A DNA stretch of 64,000 nt from Lamellibrachia columna (GCA_963662155.1 OY759268.1:53952457-54016456); one strand, 5' to 3'. Counted from the stretch's first letter, positions 1 to 10,886 are shown. Program-made: numbers and translations. Notes: generated by a model not told the origin, from the letters alone.

Positions 1-158
1 GGACGAGTTTGCTCACCGATTCCATGTTGTGCATATGATAGAGCGCTGTATTGCAAACGACAACGACATCGTAAAATCGTAACGATATCGTTAAAAAAGT
101 ATCATCGCTAACGTACACGGCGATATGAAGAAATCGAAACATTATAAATATTGTACCA
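1..158. other. window edge, no gene recognised
   Basis: The sequence has the same ACG/CGT-rich composition as the viral block that follows. A short repeated motif of the form cgtaaaatcg/cgatatcg lies at about 70-100. All frames leading into the first gene contain stops, so the first gene does not simply continue from before the window. It may hold a promoter, but no convincing TATA element is visible. Confidence 0.3.
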
Positions 159-1301
159 ATGATTTTATGTTGCAGGGGTGTACATGGAATGGAATCGTAC
201 GTAACCAATGGTACGGTGTATACGGCAATGATAGATCAGATGGTACGGAATGGACACGCTGTTGCTCCACCAGTGCGTACGCAACTTACGGACATATCGG
301 CCGTGTATTTAAAACAACACGAGGTAGATTACAGACGTGGTATTGACCAAACGACTGTACACGGTAACAGTCCGTGTGCGTACATAAAGGCAAATCCGAT
401 AGATAATGTAGTCGCAGTAGAATGGGGAACGTCTATCGCATCGTTGTCGGCATCGCGAATCGTAGGCGTCGTGACGCAAGGGGATGTGTACGGTATAGAT
501 AATACATACGTCGTGACGCAAGGGGATGTGTACGGTATAGATAATACATACGTAGCAACGGCCGCATTATTGCAACATCTGGAGAAGGATATCATACCGC
601 GTGTATTAAAAAAATCGAAAGCGAGTGATTTGTTTGCGTTTTTAAATAGAGAAAGTGGACAATCGCTTGTATATGACAATACGATATCCATGGGACACGA
701 CACGCTCGTACGGCTGCTAGAAAGTGGACAATCGCTTGTATATGACAATACGATATCCATGGGACACGACACGCTCGTACGGCTGCTAGAAAGTGGACAA
801 TCGCTTGTATATGACAATACGATATCCATGGGACACGACACGCTCGTACGGCTGCTAGAAAGTGGACAATCGCTTGTATATGACAATACGATATCCATGA
901 GACACGACACGCTCGTACGGCTGCTAGAAAGTGGACAATCGCTTGTATATGACAATACGATATCCATGGGACACGACACGCTCGTACGGCTGCTAGAAAG
1001 TGGACAATCGCTTGTATATGACAATATGATATCCATGAGACACGACACGCTCGTACGGCTGCTAGAAAGTGGACAATCGCTTGTATATGACAATACGATA
1101 TCCATGGGACACGACACGCTCGTACGGCTGCTAGAAAGTGGACAATCGCTTGTATATGACAATACGATATCCATGGGACACGACACGCTCGTACGGCTGC
1201 TAGTCGGTAGTTCGACGGCAACAGCGCGTGAGAGTGATACTGCACTGGCCTACTATGTCATAGACGTGAGAGTGATACTGCACTGGCATACTACGTCATA
1301 G
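159..1301 (+). CDS. viral-block hypothetical protein with a 23-residue tandem repeat
   Basis: An open frame of 380 codons. The first in-frame ATG is at 159; a second at 189 is equally possible. The N-terminal ~165 residues are non-repetitive and mixed polar/hydrophobic, with no signal peptide or membrane segment. A 42-nt (14-residue) unit containing GDVYGIDNTY is duplicated at 468-551. Residues ~165-348 are eight near-identical copies of a 23-residue unit containing SLVYDNTIS. The frame then runs into a second, 38-nt array and ends there, so the natural C-terminus is probably lost. I do not recognise the family. It sits first in a run of plus-strand genes. The repeats differ by only a few bases, so they look recent and are not necessarily part of a functional protein. 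Confidence 0.45.
   Translation: MILCCRGVHGMESYVTNGTVYTAMIDQMVRNGHAVAPPVRTQLTDISAVYLKQHEVDYRRGIDQTTVHGNSPCAYIKANPIDNVVAVEWGTSIASLSASRIVGVVTQGDVYGIDNTYVVTQGDVYGIDNTYVATAALLQHLEKDIIPRVLKKSKASDLFAFLNRESGQSLVYDNTISMGHDTLVRLLESGQSLVYDNTISMGHDTLVRLLESGQSLVYDNTISMGHDTLVRLLESGQSLVYDNTISMRHDTLVRLLESGQSLVYDNTISMGHDTLVRLLESGQSLVYDNMISMRHDTLVRLLESGQSLVYDNTISMGHDTLVRLLESGQSLVYDNTISMGHDTLVRLLVGSSTATARESDTALAYYVIDVRVILHWHTTS
651..1202 (+). repeat. 69-nt tandem array, 8 copies, in frame
   Basis: Exactly eight 69-nt units. Variation is confined to a few bases: gga/aga near the middle of the unit and one acg/atg change. The unit length is a multiple of three, so the frame of the host ORF is preserved. The unit starts within coding sequence just before it, which indicates duplication of existing coding DNA. 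Confidence 0.95.
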
Positions 1302-1678
1302 ACCTGAGAGTGACACTGCACAGGCCTACTACGTCATAGACGTGAGAGTGACACTGCACTGGCCTACTACGTCATAGAAGTGAGAGTGACGCTGCACTGG
1401 CCTACTACGTCATAGACGTGAGAGTGACACTGCACTGGCCTACTACGCCATAGACTTGAGAGTGACACTGCACTGGCCTACTACGTCATAGACGTGAGAG
1501 TGACACTGCACTGGCGTACTATGTCATAGACGTGAGAGTGACATTGCACTGTCCTACTACGTCATAGACGTGAGAGTGACACTGCACTGGCGTTCTACGT
1601 CATAGACGAGAGTGACACTGCACTGGCCTACTACGTCATAGACGTGAGAGTGACACTGCACTGGCGTACTACGTCATA
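1228..1678 (+). repeat. 38-nt tandem array, about 12 copies
   Basis: Units of the form gtgagagtgacactgcactgg followed by cctactacgtcatagac, with scattered substitutions and one 2-nt deletion. The length is not a multiple of three, so the array cannot stay in one frame; the ORF beginning at 159 stops inside it. It separates the first and second plus-strand genes. Confidence 0.93.
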
Positions 1679-1930
1679 GGCGCATTATCGAATGGATATA
1701 TACAATCAACAAACCTCGATCTGATAGTGATGTTTGAAATGTATACTGGTGAGTCAATACAACGATTGGCTGATAGTCTGATAATACTGCTACGGACGTC
1801 GGTACGCGACCGATGCCGTTATATACAGAAGAATACAGCACAGTATAACTTACGCAACTATACAAACGTATAAACGATACCAGTCAGGACAGTCGCGAAT
1901 GTTGTCGTAAAATGATGTTGTATTGTCAAG

Positions 1931-2715
1931 ATGCGCGTCCGAACGATAATAATAGTGTTGGCGATAGTATTTGCAATAATGTATCGTACAGTCCAAGAAC
2001 AGAAGAAACGCTGCAATGTGTCCATGTAACACTAACATATCGTATGTTAAGTATGCGTGTATCACACAATGGCCAGCGTCAATACGTAACGTGCATTATA
2101 CCGTATACGGAGAATGGTCAGGCGCCAATGTCCGACGACGTATGTCTCGTCAGTTTGTTGACGTATGTATGGAACTATCCAAATGTATCTAGTGTTCTAT
2201 TTCAAACAGAATATATGCGTACGAATAAACAATCATTCTTTGCAATATTTACGGAACGTAACATCGTACGCGTGTTTACTGCAATGGGTATGTACAATGA
2301 CGTCTCGGCATCAGTAGCGTATGAACTTTATACGAATGCGGTCATTACGTTATTGGGTACTAACGAGCTTCTCGTACGACTGTCACGTTATGCAGACACA
2401 ATAGTGACGGGTGGTAACATATACGCGTACGTCGTACCCAATGTGACCGACATGCATGTGCTATTGCCACTGCATGCGTATGGCGCAAGCGGTCAGTATA
2501 TCTCGTTAGAGAATCCATTTCGCGTGCACGATAGTTCTGCGTTATACACCGGTATACGTACGAGCGGTAGTTATGCGACGTCGCCGTTATGTGTGCACAT
2601 TATTAAGGACGGTATTACGAAACGCATGGTTGCGTTGCTGCTGTTGGAACACGAGTCATATTACAAAGCGTTATTATATATCGTGAACACGATAAATAAT
2701 AACGCTACTCGTTAG
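1931..2715 (+). pseudogene. secreted or membrane-type viral-block protein, frameshifted behind its signal peptide
   Basis: The ATG at 1931 opens a frame with a basic N-terminus and a hydrophobic core (MRVRTIIIVLAIVFAIM), a typical signal peptide or anchor. It reaches TAA at 2027. The downstream ~230 codons (about 2,020-2,715) are open in another frame, entered from an upstream ATG at 1912 that lacks the signal peptide. The simplest reading is one gene with a frameshift near 2,025. The mature part has five or six Cys, an NYPN segment and NVS/NVT glycosylation sequons, and ends TINNNATR. No family is recognised. It could be one of the glycoproteins of the block. The product cannot be made from a single frame as the sequence stands. 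Confidence 0.5.
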
Positions 2716-3660
2716 CGACACACGATAAATAACACGATAAATAATAACTCTACTCTTTAGCGACAAACGATTGGATGTCAACTATCCAGGATATTACGCG
2801 ACGTTGTTCGCGCAGCTCATCGACTACGTCAATACTACGTCAATACTAGGTCAATACTACGTCAATACTACGCGCGATGGCAGCTTCGTTAACCAAACGC
2901 CGCACGTCCGACAGAGGACCATCCAATGGTATCTGCAACGCCGAGAATACGACATCTACTGTGCAGCGTGCATTACCGCGAGAAGAATTATTAGGAACGT
3001 ATTTATCCGACGATCGTGCGTCAACTAAACCGGTCTTACTGATTCAGATAACTCCGCGATTATGGATCGTCTGGGATACACGATAATTAAATATCGTCGT
3101 CTGAATATCGCGGACCGATGCGATGCGCATCGATTACGAACATTTGTGGAGTGTAATAATCTATGTGCAACTCATTAAGACACGTACGTATTCTCCGGTA
3201 CTCGACTTCAATTCCGTATTGCAAACTGCCGCTACGGATAGTGAAGATCACGTGTCAGGTCCGGGATTAGCGTACGTGACAGATGATACACATCAGTATT
3301 GCTACGTTCGACGATGTACTACGTATGTCGGGCATGTACGCCTATTATTATATACTATACACGAACTTTATAAAACCGTACGATACGCGTAAGATTTACA
3401 TCGATCACGCTACGTATGTCGAGTTGCGTGCGCATAACAAAAACGCAATAGCGTTAGATACAGTATCACGTGACACGGATGCATTGCGACGAAACGGCAT
3501 CTGTTGTACGGTTTTGAGAGCGTTGCAGCACTACAGCAAGCATTGCAGCACCACAGCAAGCATTGCAGCACTACAGCAAGCATTGCATAGTGTCAGAAGG
3601 TATTAGAACGAAACGACGTAAAGACGTGCTGAATTGAGAATCGCCGAAATCGATTCATTT
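2716..3660 (+). other. short broken coding fragments and small repeats
   Basis: No long ORF spans this stretch. Short overlapping open stretches (2,771-3,028; 2,877-3,086; 3,123-3,392; 3,283-3,606) switch frames and look like pieces of one or two decayed genes; the piece around 3,283-3,520 is hydrophobic and Tyr-rich. At 2,700-2,765 the sequence cgataaataa...ctactc is repeated, at ~2,830-2,870 'gtcaatactac' occurs four times, and at ~3,525-3,592 a ~21-nt unit (cagcactacagcaagcattg) is present three to four times. No family assignment is possible. Confidence 0.4.
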
Positions 3661-3665
3661 ACACT

Positions 3666-4499
3666 ATGGGTATTGTCGAATTTGATACGAACATGTTACC
3701 GACTCCGCAGATACCTCTGTTGACGACCATTCATACGCAATTGTTTGCTATAGTAGAGCTAATAATGATCACGATGTGGTGTGCGTATTTTGAATATCGA
3801 CTTGTCTACATACTAGTGGGCTACCGGCAACGGCGAATACCGCAGAGCATACTACGAGATGTACCCGAGAATACCCAATCAAAAGCAGATGTGGAACGAT
3901 TTGTGCGAATCATTATGCAATGGACTATGGAACGCGCGACGACGCATTGGATGGATATAGGTCTATTATGTATAGCGGTTCTGTTCGGTGTACAGTTATT
4001 AGTACGGTCCGTGTACACGACAAAACATATAACGACCACACAGCTGTACATGTGGCAATCGCATAACGATGTTGAAAACTTTGTAAAACATTATCGTACG
4101 TCGTACGTGTTATACGTGAACATGACAATGGCGTCGGCGCATGAAAACGTACCGTTGACGACAGCGATACTGTATCGGCTGTATAACGAGGATGGGACAT
4201 GCATATATACGGTGTATACATATACCGACGATAGTGTACGGACCGGCTACAGTCGTTGTATTGTCGCGGAGGCTGTACTCGCTATTGTGAATGTACTGTT
4301 CACTGCGGTAGTCGTTATATATCATCTCAACATTGTCCTCAAAGAACTATTACGTGATTATGGCCCGCTAAAGACTACTCGTAGCTATATATATGCAATG
4401 CCTCTACGATCAGGCCAATACGTACAACACCAATCGACAATACCATATACCGTATATACCGATACTACACAGCGTACGCAACACCGATATGGATACTAA
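3666..4499 (+). CDS. multi-pass membrane protein of the viral block
   Basis: 277 codons from an ATG at 3666 with no repeats and no breaks, making it one of the few intact ORFs of the block. Three hydrophobic segments are visible: residues ~25-50 (LFAIVELIMITMW), ~96-115 (IGLLCIAVLFGVQLLV) and ~197-222 (AVLAIVNVLFTAVVVIYHL). Between the second and third is a ~80-residue loop with an NMT glycosylation sequon. The C-terminal ~55 residues are polar and Tyr/Thr/Gln-rich. It overlaps the start of the next ORF by 11 nt in another frame, as is common in compact viral genomes. It resembles a multispanning envelope protein in general layout only; no family is recognised. Confidence 0.65.
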   Translation: MGIVEFDTNMLPTPQIPLLTTIHTQLFAIVELIMITMWCAYFEYRLVYILVGYRQRRIPQSILRDVPENTQSKADVERFVRIIMQWTMERATTHWMDIGLLCIAVLFGVQLLVRSVYTTKHITTTQLYMWQSHNDVENFVKHYRTSYVLYVNMTMASAHENVPLTTAILYRLYNEDGTCIYTVYTYTDDSVRTGYSRCIVAEAVLAIVNVLFTAVVVIYHLNIVLKELLRDYGPLKTTRSYIYAMPLRSGQYVQHQSTIPYTVYTDTTQRTQHRYGY

Positions 4500-4710
4500 T
4501 GAACGTAATACAACACGATATGTTAATCGGTCACGTGGTACACACGATGAGCATCACAATTATGTTGATGAGTATGGCATTAATAAGGCAGACGATAATG
4601 TGTCCACTAATACCGACGATATAGACGACACGAGTGCTACTAGCAATTCCGATGTTGAGTATCAGAATACTACACCCGATGGTTCGTATACGCACGAGAC
4701 GTTTAACTGA
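4489..4710 (+). CDS. small polar Asp/Asn/Thr-rich protein
   Basis: 73 codons from an ATG at 4489, which overlaps the end of the preceding membrane protein gene. The same frame is open upstream to 4393. The product is acidic and low-complexity (Asp, Asn, Thr, His) with several N-glycosylation-like NxT/S sequons but no signal peptide, so it is more likely an intracellular or tail fragment. The overlap could mean it is the displaced C-terminal tail of the membrane protein after a frameshift. No family is recognised. Confidence 0.4.
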   Translation: MDTNERNTTRYVNRSRGTHDEHHNYVDEYGINKADDNVSTNTDDIDDTSATSNSDVEYQNTTPDGSYTHETFN

Positions 4711-4824
4711 CGACGACGAAGTCAATATATATATACACGCGAACAGACGGCGCGTTTCGTATCCAGGACAGCGACACGTGACACGCACACAAAAGAGCCA
4801 TCGATACGAACGAAACGACGCGCT

Positions 4825-4913
4825 AACAGCTAAGAGCTAACAGCTAACAGCTAACAGCTAACAGCTAACAGCTAACAGCTAACAGCTAACAGCTAACAGC
4901 TAACAGCTAACAG
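4825..4913 (+). repeat. 7-nt tandem array (agctaac)n
   Basis: About twelve copies of agctaac directly before the ATG at 4915. The unit seems to have grown from the local sequence gctaacagct. The array occupies the position where a promoter or 5' leader would be expected. Confidence 0.95.
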
Positions 4914-4914
4914 T

Positions 4915-5415
4915 ATGTTATTCGTACGCGCTGACGTCTTATGCGTGTACGTCTTTGGCGAACATCTCATTGACGGCACAGCGATACTAACAATCGTGAA
5001 ATGTATCGATAGTGTTATGGTTCTATTGACCGCCTATTATATAAATGACACAGAAATGGCGTATGCAATACAGCGCATATATAGCGGCGATAGTAGCGAG
5101 ATGCGATTCATGTTAGACTATATTGGAACGCATGTTAAATACACACCCAATGATCTACTCATAGCGAACGTGCCGCCGATTGCGATGGACAGCGTTATTC
5201 ATATTGACGCAGAAATTGATCGGAACAGCGGACATATATATGACACGCGAGATGTCGCACTATGCGTACCCGGTCACAGAGGTCCACTAACTGCGTGCAT
5301 TCGTCTTCCGCTATCGGTACAACGTCTGAATAACACGTTGAAGTACGTAGCGCGTTACACGTTTGCCGCGTTGCGATCTGCGTCGTATCCGCATCTTGTA
5401 TATGCTACATCATAG
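4915..5415 (+). pseudogene. viral-block hypothetical protein, N-terminal part
   Basis: 166 codons from an ATG at 4915 immediately after the 7-nt array. The start is hydrophobic (LFVRADVLCVYVF) and a second hydrophobic run occurs at residues ~28-43. The frame stops at the first unit of the 67-nt array. The last array copy leads back into an open frame at 6,673 whose first residues are encoded by the same unit, so 4,915-5,415 and 6,673-7,116 were probably one gene split by the expansion. No family is recognised. Confidence 0.5.
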
Positions 5416-6738
5416 TGACATAGCAGTACTTAACGCATCAGCAGTGTAAGTGAACAAAGCTAAAGCATATGCTACATCATAGTGACATAGCAGTACTTAA
5501 CGCATCAGCAGTGTTAGTGAACAAAGCTAAAGCATATGCTACATCATAGTGACATAGCAGTACTTAACGCATCAGCAGTGTTAGTGAACAAAGCTAAAGC
5601 ATATGCTACATCATAGTGACATAGCAGTACTTAACACATCAGCAGTGTTAGTGAACAAAGCTAAAGCATATGCTACATCATAGTGACATAGCAGTACTTA
5701 ACGCATCAACAGTGTTAGTGAACAAAGCTAAAGCATATGCTACATCATAGTGACATAGCAGTACTTAACACATCAGCAGTGTTAGTGAACAAAGCTAAAG
5801 CATATGCTACATCATAGTGACATAGCAGTACTTAACGCATCAACAGTGTTAGTGAACAAAGCTAAAGCATATGCTACATCATAGTGACATAGCAGTACTT
5901 AACACATCACCAGTGTTAGTGAACAAAGCTAAAGCATATGCTACATCATAGTGACATAGCAGTACTTAACGCATCAGCAGTGTTAGTGAACAAAGCTAAA
6001 GCATATGCTACATCATAGTGACATAGCAGTACTTAACGCATCAGCAGTGTTAGTTAACAAAGCTAAAGCATATGCTACATCATAGTGACATAGCAGTACT
6101 TAACGCATCAGCAGTGTTAGTGAACAAAGCTAAAGTATATGCTACATCATAGTGACATAGCAGTACTTAACGCACCAGCAGTGTTAGTGAACAAAACTAA
6201 AGCATATGCTACATCATAGTGACATAGCAGTACTTAACGCATCAGCAGTGTTAGTGAACAAAGCTAAAGCATATGCTACATCATAGTGACATAGCAGTAC
6301 TTAACGCATCAGCAGTGTTAGTGAACAAAGCTAAAGCATATGCTACATCATAGTGACATAGCAGTACTTAACGCACCAGCAGTGTTAGTGAACAAAGCTA
6401 AAGCATATGCTACATCATAGTGACATAGCAGTATTAACGCACCAGCAGTGTTAGTGAACAAAGCTAAAGCATATGCTACATCATAGTGACATAGCAGTAT
6501 TAACGCACCAGCAGTGTTAGTGAACAAAGCTAAAGCATATGCTACATCATAGTGACATAGCAGTACTTAACGCATCAGCAGTGTTAGTGAACAGAGCTAA
6601 AGCATATGCTACATCATAGTGACATAGCAGTACTTAACGCATCAGCAGTGTTAGTGAACAAAGCTAAAGCATATGCTACATCATAGTGACATAGCAGTAC
6701 TTAACACATCAGCAGTGTTAGTGAACAAAGCTAAAGCG
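5408..6738 (+). repeat. 67-nt tandem array, about 20 copies
   Basis: Units begin near tatgctacatcatagtgaca and contain gcagtgttagtgaacaaagc. Copies differ at few positions (acgcatc/acacatc/acgcacc); two neighbouring copies near 6,430-6,510 carry a short deletion. The length (67) breaks the reading frame at every copy. The last copy is continuous with the coding sequence at 6,673-7,116, so the unit was once coding. Confidence 0.95.
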
Positions 6739-7116
6739 TTTGCTATGTTTACGCATTGGCCAATACCTATACGTAATGTGTTTGTTTTTAACAAAGCACT
6801 TATTCATCGGATTCACGATACGACTAACGTACACACATGTATCGGCGATACAAATCAATACGTTTACGTGCGTCCGCAACGCGATGATCCACCTGCGTGC
6901 GACATGGCATACAGGCTACAGCATAATGTCGATAGAGCGTTAAACAGTCGCACATGGACACAGTACTACGATACGTACAAGATGTATATGGAACGCTACG
7001 CGAACGTAATGGATCGCGTCACTAAATATGTAAAAAACGTAGTGATGCTATATATCGCGGTGGAATATTGCACGTGTATCGTAAAAACGCCGTTGAATAT
7101 CACGGACATGGCGTAA
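6673..7116 (+). pseudogene. viral-block hypothetical protein, C-terminal part
   Basis: 147 codons open from the last two units of the 67-nt array. It lacks its own clear start: the ATG at 6673 lies inside a repeat unit. The protein is mixed, with a Tyr-rich segment (YYDTYKMYMERY) and a possible hydrophobic stretch near residue 125 (VVMLYIAVEYC). Probably the continuation of the gene starting at 4,915. No family is recognised. Confidence 0.5.
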
Positions 7117-7120
7117 CGCT

Positions 7121-9417
7121 GTGTCGTATGCATGCTACCGTATATACGATACATGCGATGTAACCAAGCCGCGCAGTGTCCGCGTCACCACCACGTATCA
7201 TGACGATGAGCATGTTACGTACGATACGTGTCGTGAATTGGGATGCACGCATACGTGTGCACTTGGTCGCATATACGCGTACACAACACCACCAGCAGCG
7301 TACGCAACAGATCGTCGTAACAGCGGTGTATATTGGTCGACCGAACGATACGATGTATTAAATGAACGCGATGGTACGAACGTGCATGGCATATTCGGTG
7401 TGTGTGCCACACAACGCGCTATACGATACACGCGGCACGATTGTACGTTAGTGACAAACACTATGTGGGCGATACTGTGGCCGTATCAATACGTCTCGAT
7501 TGCCGTACCAGACGTAATAATACCGTACGAAGTCGCGTCTAATATATCGCATCGGTTAGGTGTACGTGTGTTACGAAACAATGTATCCACAGCGATCGTT
7601 GCATCCGCGATTACATTAGCGGCGTATAGTTATCGTGACATTAACGACGATATGGACGAATACACGTTGTTATGGAACAGTCATGATGTATTCGTATTCG
7701 ACTACATCAAAGCACAGCAGAATTCCGTGTATGCCATCGAACGACACCGAACACAATACTTAATACTAACAGACGTTTTTATACGGACGCGAACGATGAT
7801 TATAGCGGTTATAATGGATCGTGGTCGCAGGGTGTACTACGTCGCGGTGTTCGTTTCGTGGCGCAGGATTCGAGCGTACCGGTTACCGCCGCAACTGACG
7901 AAGTGTCCTATATCGACGATGCATGGGACGATGTGTCACGCTACGAAATAACAAACGAGACACCGGTATACGAGTATAATCGTTACAACAATACAAACCG
8001 TTTCTTAGCGACACACAATGTGTCTATGTCGGCGGATAATATCCTGTTACAGTTTGAACCGTATCCGCATCTGCATATCAATGCCACGCGTAGTGTCGTT
8101 AGGGATACACGACAGTTTACAAATCATATCAATGCCACGCGTAGTGTCGTTAGAGATACACGACAGTTTACAAATCATATCAATGCCACGCGTAGTGTCG
8201 TTAGGGATACACGACAGTTTACAAATCATATCAATGCCACGCGTAGTGTCGTTAGGGATACACGACAGTTTACAAACCATATCAATGCCACGCGTGGTGT
8301 CGTTAGGGATACACGACAGTTTACAAACCATATCAATGCCACGCGTGGTGTCGTTAGGGATACACGACAGTTTACAAACCATATCAATGCCACGCGTAGT
8401 GTCGTTAGGGATACACGACAGTTTACAAATCATATCAATGCCACGCGTAGTGCCATTAGGGATACACGACAGTTTACAAATCATATCAATGCCACGCGTG
8501 GTGTCGTTAGGGATACACGACAGTTTACAAACCATATCAATGCCACGCGTAGTGTCGTTAGGGATACACGACAGTTTACAAACCATATCAATGCCACGCG
8601 TAGTGTCGTTAGGGATACACGAAAGTATACAAATCATATCAATGCCACGCGTAGAGTCGTTAGGGATACACGACAGTTTACAAATCATATCAATGCCACG
8701 CGTGGTGTCGCTAGGGATGCACGACAGTTTACAAATCATATCAATGCCACGCGTGGTGTCGATAGGGATACACGACAGTTTACAAACCATATCAATGCCA
8801 CGCGTGGTGTCGTTAGGGATACACGACAGTTTACAAATCATATCAATGCCACGCTTGGTGTCGCTAGGGATACAGGACAGTTTACAAATCATATCAATGC
8901 CACGCGTGGTGTCGTTAGGGATACACGACAGTTTACAAATCATATCAATGCCACGCGTGGTGTCGTTAGGGATACACGACAGTTTACAAATCATAGCAAT
9001 GCCACGCGTGGTATCGTTAGGGATACAGGACAGTTTACAAACCATATCAATGCCACCCGTGGTGTCGTTAGGGATACACGACAGTTTACAAATCCGCTCG
9101 TCGAAGACGTACATTTGCACGCGCGAGTCTGGTCCGATGTGTCGCATTGGTCGCTTGTCAACGTGATCGTGCCAACGATGTCGAAGACCGAAATGGATAC
9201 ACGTGGCGTCGTGTACGTGGAACAAATCAATTTGTGCGTATCGCCGCACGCTCCGTTTCGAACTAGTATTAACGTATCTACTATTCGGTATGTAAGAACA
9301 CGTGTGGCCGAACAACTGTTTACGGAACACGTGCGACCGCATACACCGGAACTATCATTACCGACTCTGTACGATATTGTGGACAGTATGCATAGACACA
9401 ATACTACTACTAATTAA
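7121..9417 (+). pseudogene. large glycoprotein-like gene with a 17-residue repeat, frameshifted
   Basis: The frame from 7,121 runs to about 7,780. A second frame, open from before 7,800 to 9,417, continues with the same kind of sequence (NGSWSQGVLRRGVRF and onward), so a frameshift near 7,770-7,800 is inferred. The N-terminal part has a Cys-rich zone (TCRELGCTHTC) and a long mixed domain. The second part carries several NxT/S sequons, then 20 copies of a 17-residue unit, then ~110 non-repetitive residues ending at 9,417. Each repeat has an NAT sequon. No membrane anchor is visible before the stop; the anchor-bearing gene at 10.2-10.9 kb may be its severed C-terminus. No family is recognised. 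Confidence 0.45.
8074..9093 (+). repeat. 51-nt tandem array, 20 copies, in frame
   Basis: Units encode 17 residues of the form HINATRSVVRDTRQFTN. Twenty copies can be counted, with Ser/Gly and Val/Ala/Ile changes at the seventh to ninth residues and rare changes elsewhere. The frame is kept throughout. The array also keeps two other frames open, which produces shadow ORFs on both strands. Confidence 0.96.
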
Positions 9418-9855
9418 TTAACACCTGTCACATATATTGTGGACAGTATACATAGACACAACACTACTACTAATTAATTAACACCTGTCACATATATTGT
9501 GGACAGTATACATAGACACAATACTACTACTAATTAATTAACACCTGTCACATATATTGTGGACAGTATACATAGACACAATACTACTACTAATTAACTA
9601 ACACCTGTCACATATATTGTGGACAGTATACATAGACACAATACTACTACCAATTAATTAACACCTGTCACATATATTGTGGACAGTATACATAGACACA
9701 ATACTACTACTAATTAATTAACACCTGTCACATATATTGTGGACAGTATACATAGACACAATACTACTACTAATTAATTAACACCTGTCACATATATTGT
9801 GGACAGTATACATAGACACAATACTACTACTAATTAATTAACACCTGTCACATAT
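9372..9855 (+). repeat. 60-nt tandem array, about 8 copies
   Basis: Units run tatattgtggacagtataca...acacctgtcaca. The unit includes the last codons and the stop of the preceding ORF (NTTTN-stop), so the array is a duplication of that gene's 3' end. Copies differ by single bases (atgcat/atacat, taatta/taacta/caatta). Confidence 0.95.
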
Positions 9856-9863
9856 CCATTCAA

Positions 9864-10157
9864 TTGGTGAAGCGATTTTGCAAGTTTGTGGATTTAATGT
9901 TGACTAGCCGCAACGCCATTGTTAGGCACTTCGTTAGGCGGGCTATAAACACAGCTCAATCACCAATTGGCCGAAATATAGCGGTTATTCGGCATAGGTA
10001 TGCAATATATGTACTAGATATTAACGTGAATCACGTACTTAGACAATGTCTTTTCAGTCAGCCAGAGCTGACAGAAATCGCTTGGTGCATACTCGAATTA
10101 TTGCCTGTATCAAATAACGAGATTGACTTACCCGGTTTTACAAAAAAACGATGTTAA
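9864..10157 (+). CDS. small viral-block hypothetical protein
   Basis: 97 codons with the first ATG at 9864, directly behind the 60-nt array. The product is basic at the N-terminus with mixed helix-forming sequence. It could be a fragment of the larger protein coded by the surrounding frames (7.1-10.9 kb) rather than a separate gene. No signal peptide, membrane segment or recognised domain. Confidence 0.35.
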   Translation: MVKRFCKFVDLMLTSRNAIVRHFVRRAINTAQSPIGRNIAVIRHRYAIYVLDINVNHVLRQCLFSQPELTEIAWCILELLPVSNNEIDLPGFTKKRC

Positions 10158-10181
10158 CAGCATGATTAACGCACTCTGCAC

Positions 10182-10886
10182 TTGTTAAGCAGGCTGCCAA
10201 TGGTGTTTTTAGTGAATAATCGATTATATATCGTCAGTTATAATGGTGCAGTATTGAGTGTTGTCAATATTGATAACACAGTCGCGAGTGCATTAAAGAG
10301 CAACGTCTACACGAGTAATATAGTCGCAACAGACGAACAACTGCCACATACGGTACGTGTACGCACAGACCGTGTAGTATTAGATAGCGATCGTTATCGA
10401 TTAGAGACACCGATACGGGCAACCAAATTACCGAATGTTATAGACAATGGCTTGATAGAACATTCCAACGTTCGTGTACGTATCCTACCGCAAATACGCG
10501 CATCCGATACTAGCGGTGACTCGAGTAGTGACAGTACCAATACCTATTATAACCCAACGTGGTATATTAATACGGCATCGGTATCGCCAATATGGCAGGT
10601 AGTGTATGGTATACAACTAACGAGTACTGTCATTGTATCCGGTTTTATTATTTATGGCATCGTTGTTCATACAGCGATGAGATCCCGCTTGAAGATATTG
10701 ACAAGGCGCCGCGTCGCGCAACCAACACCGCGCGGTGACATATCGCCGCCGCCACCGTACGACAATGATCGTGCATCGCCGCCGGAAGTCAACACGGACG
10801 ACGAATACACAAACGACGCGGGAACGATTAACATGAGAACAATGAGCGCGGTGGGTGGTGTCAATATTGGTGACGCGTTTTACTAA
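10182..10886 (+). CDS. type I membrane protein segment with a PPPPYD tail motif
   Basis: The frame is open from ~10,182; the first ATG that looks natural is at 10,200. About 135 residues of ectodomain-like sequence precede a hydrophobic segment at residues ~144-166 (VVYGIQLTSTVIVSGFIIYGIVV). A basic stop-transfer cluster (RSRLKILTRRR) and a ~60-residue cytoplasmic-type tail follow. The tail contains PPPPYD, which fits the PPxY late-domain consensus that recruits Nedd4-type ubiquitin ligases in enveloped viruses; that role is inferred from the motif. The lack of a signal peptide suggests this is the C-terminal half of the glycoprotein-like gene upstream. The ORF is intact and free of repeats. 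Confidence 0.55.
   Translation: MLSRLPMVFLVNNRLYIVSYNGAVLSVVNIDNTVASALKSNVYTSNIVATDEQLPHTVRVRTDRVVLDSDRYRLETPIRATKLPNVIDNGLIEHSNVRVRILPQIRASDTSGDSSSDSTNTYYNPTWYINTASVSPIWQVVYGIQLTSTVIVSGFIIYGIVVHTAMRSRLKILTRRRVAQPTPRGDISPPPPYDNDRASPPEVNTDDEYTNDAGTINMRTMSAVGGVNIGDAFY

Noticed and set aside
329..1245. Minus-strand ORFs over the 69-nt array
   Set aside because: They are open only because the repeat length is a multiple of three; the plus frame continues into non-repetitive coding sequence on its left.
8018..9401. Other long frames (both strands) across the 51-nt array
   Set aside because: Shadows of the 17-residue repeat; they begin and end at the array borders.
651..9855. CRISPR-like arrays
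   Set aside because: Units are head-to-tail tandem repeats without unique spacers, they lie in coding DNA of an animal genome, and no cas-type gene is present.
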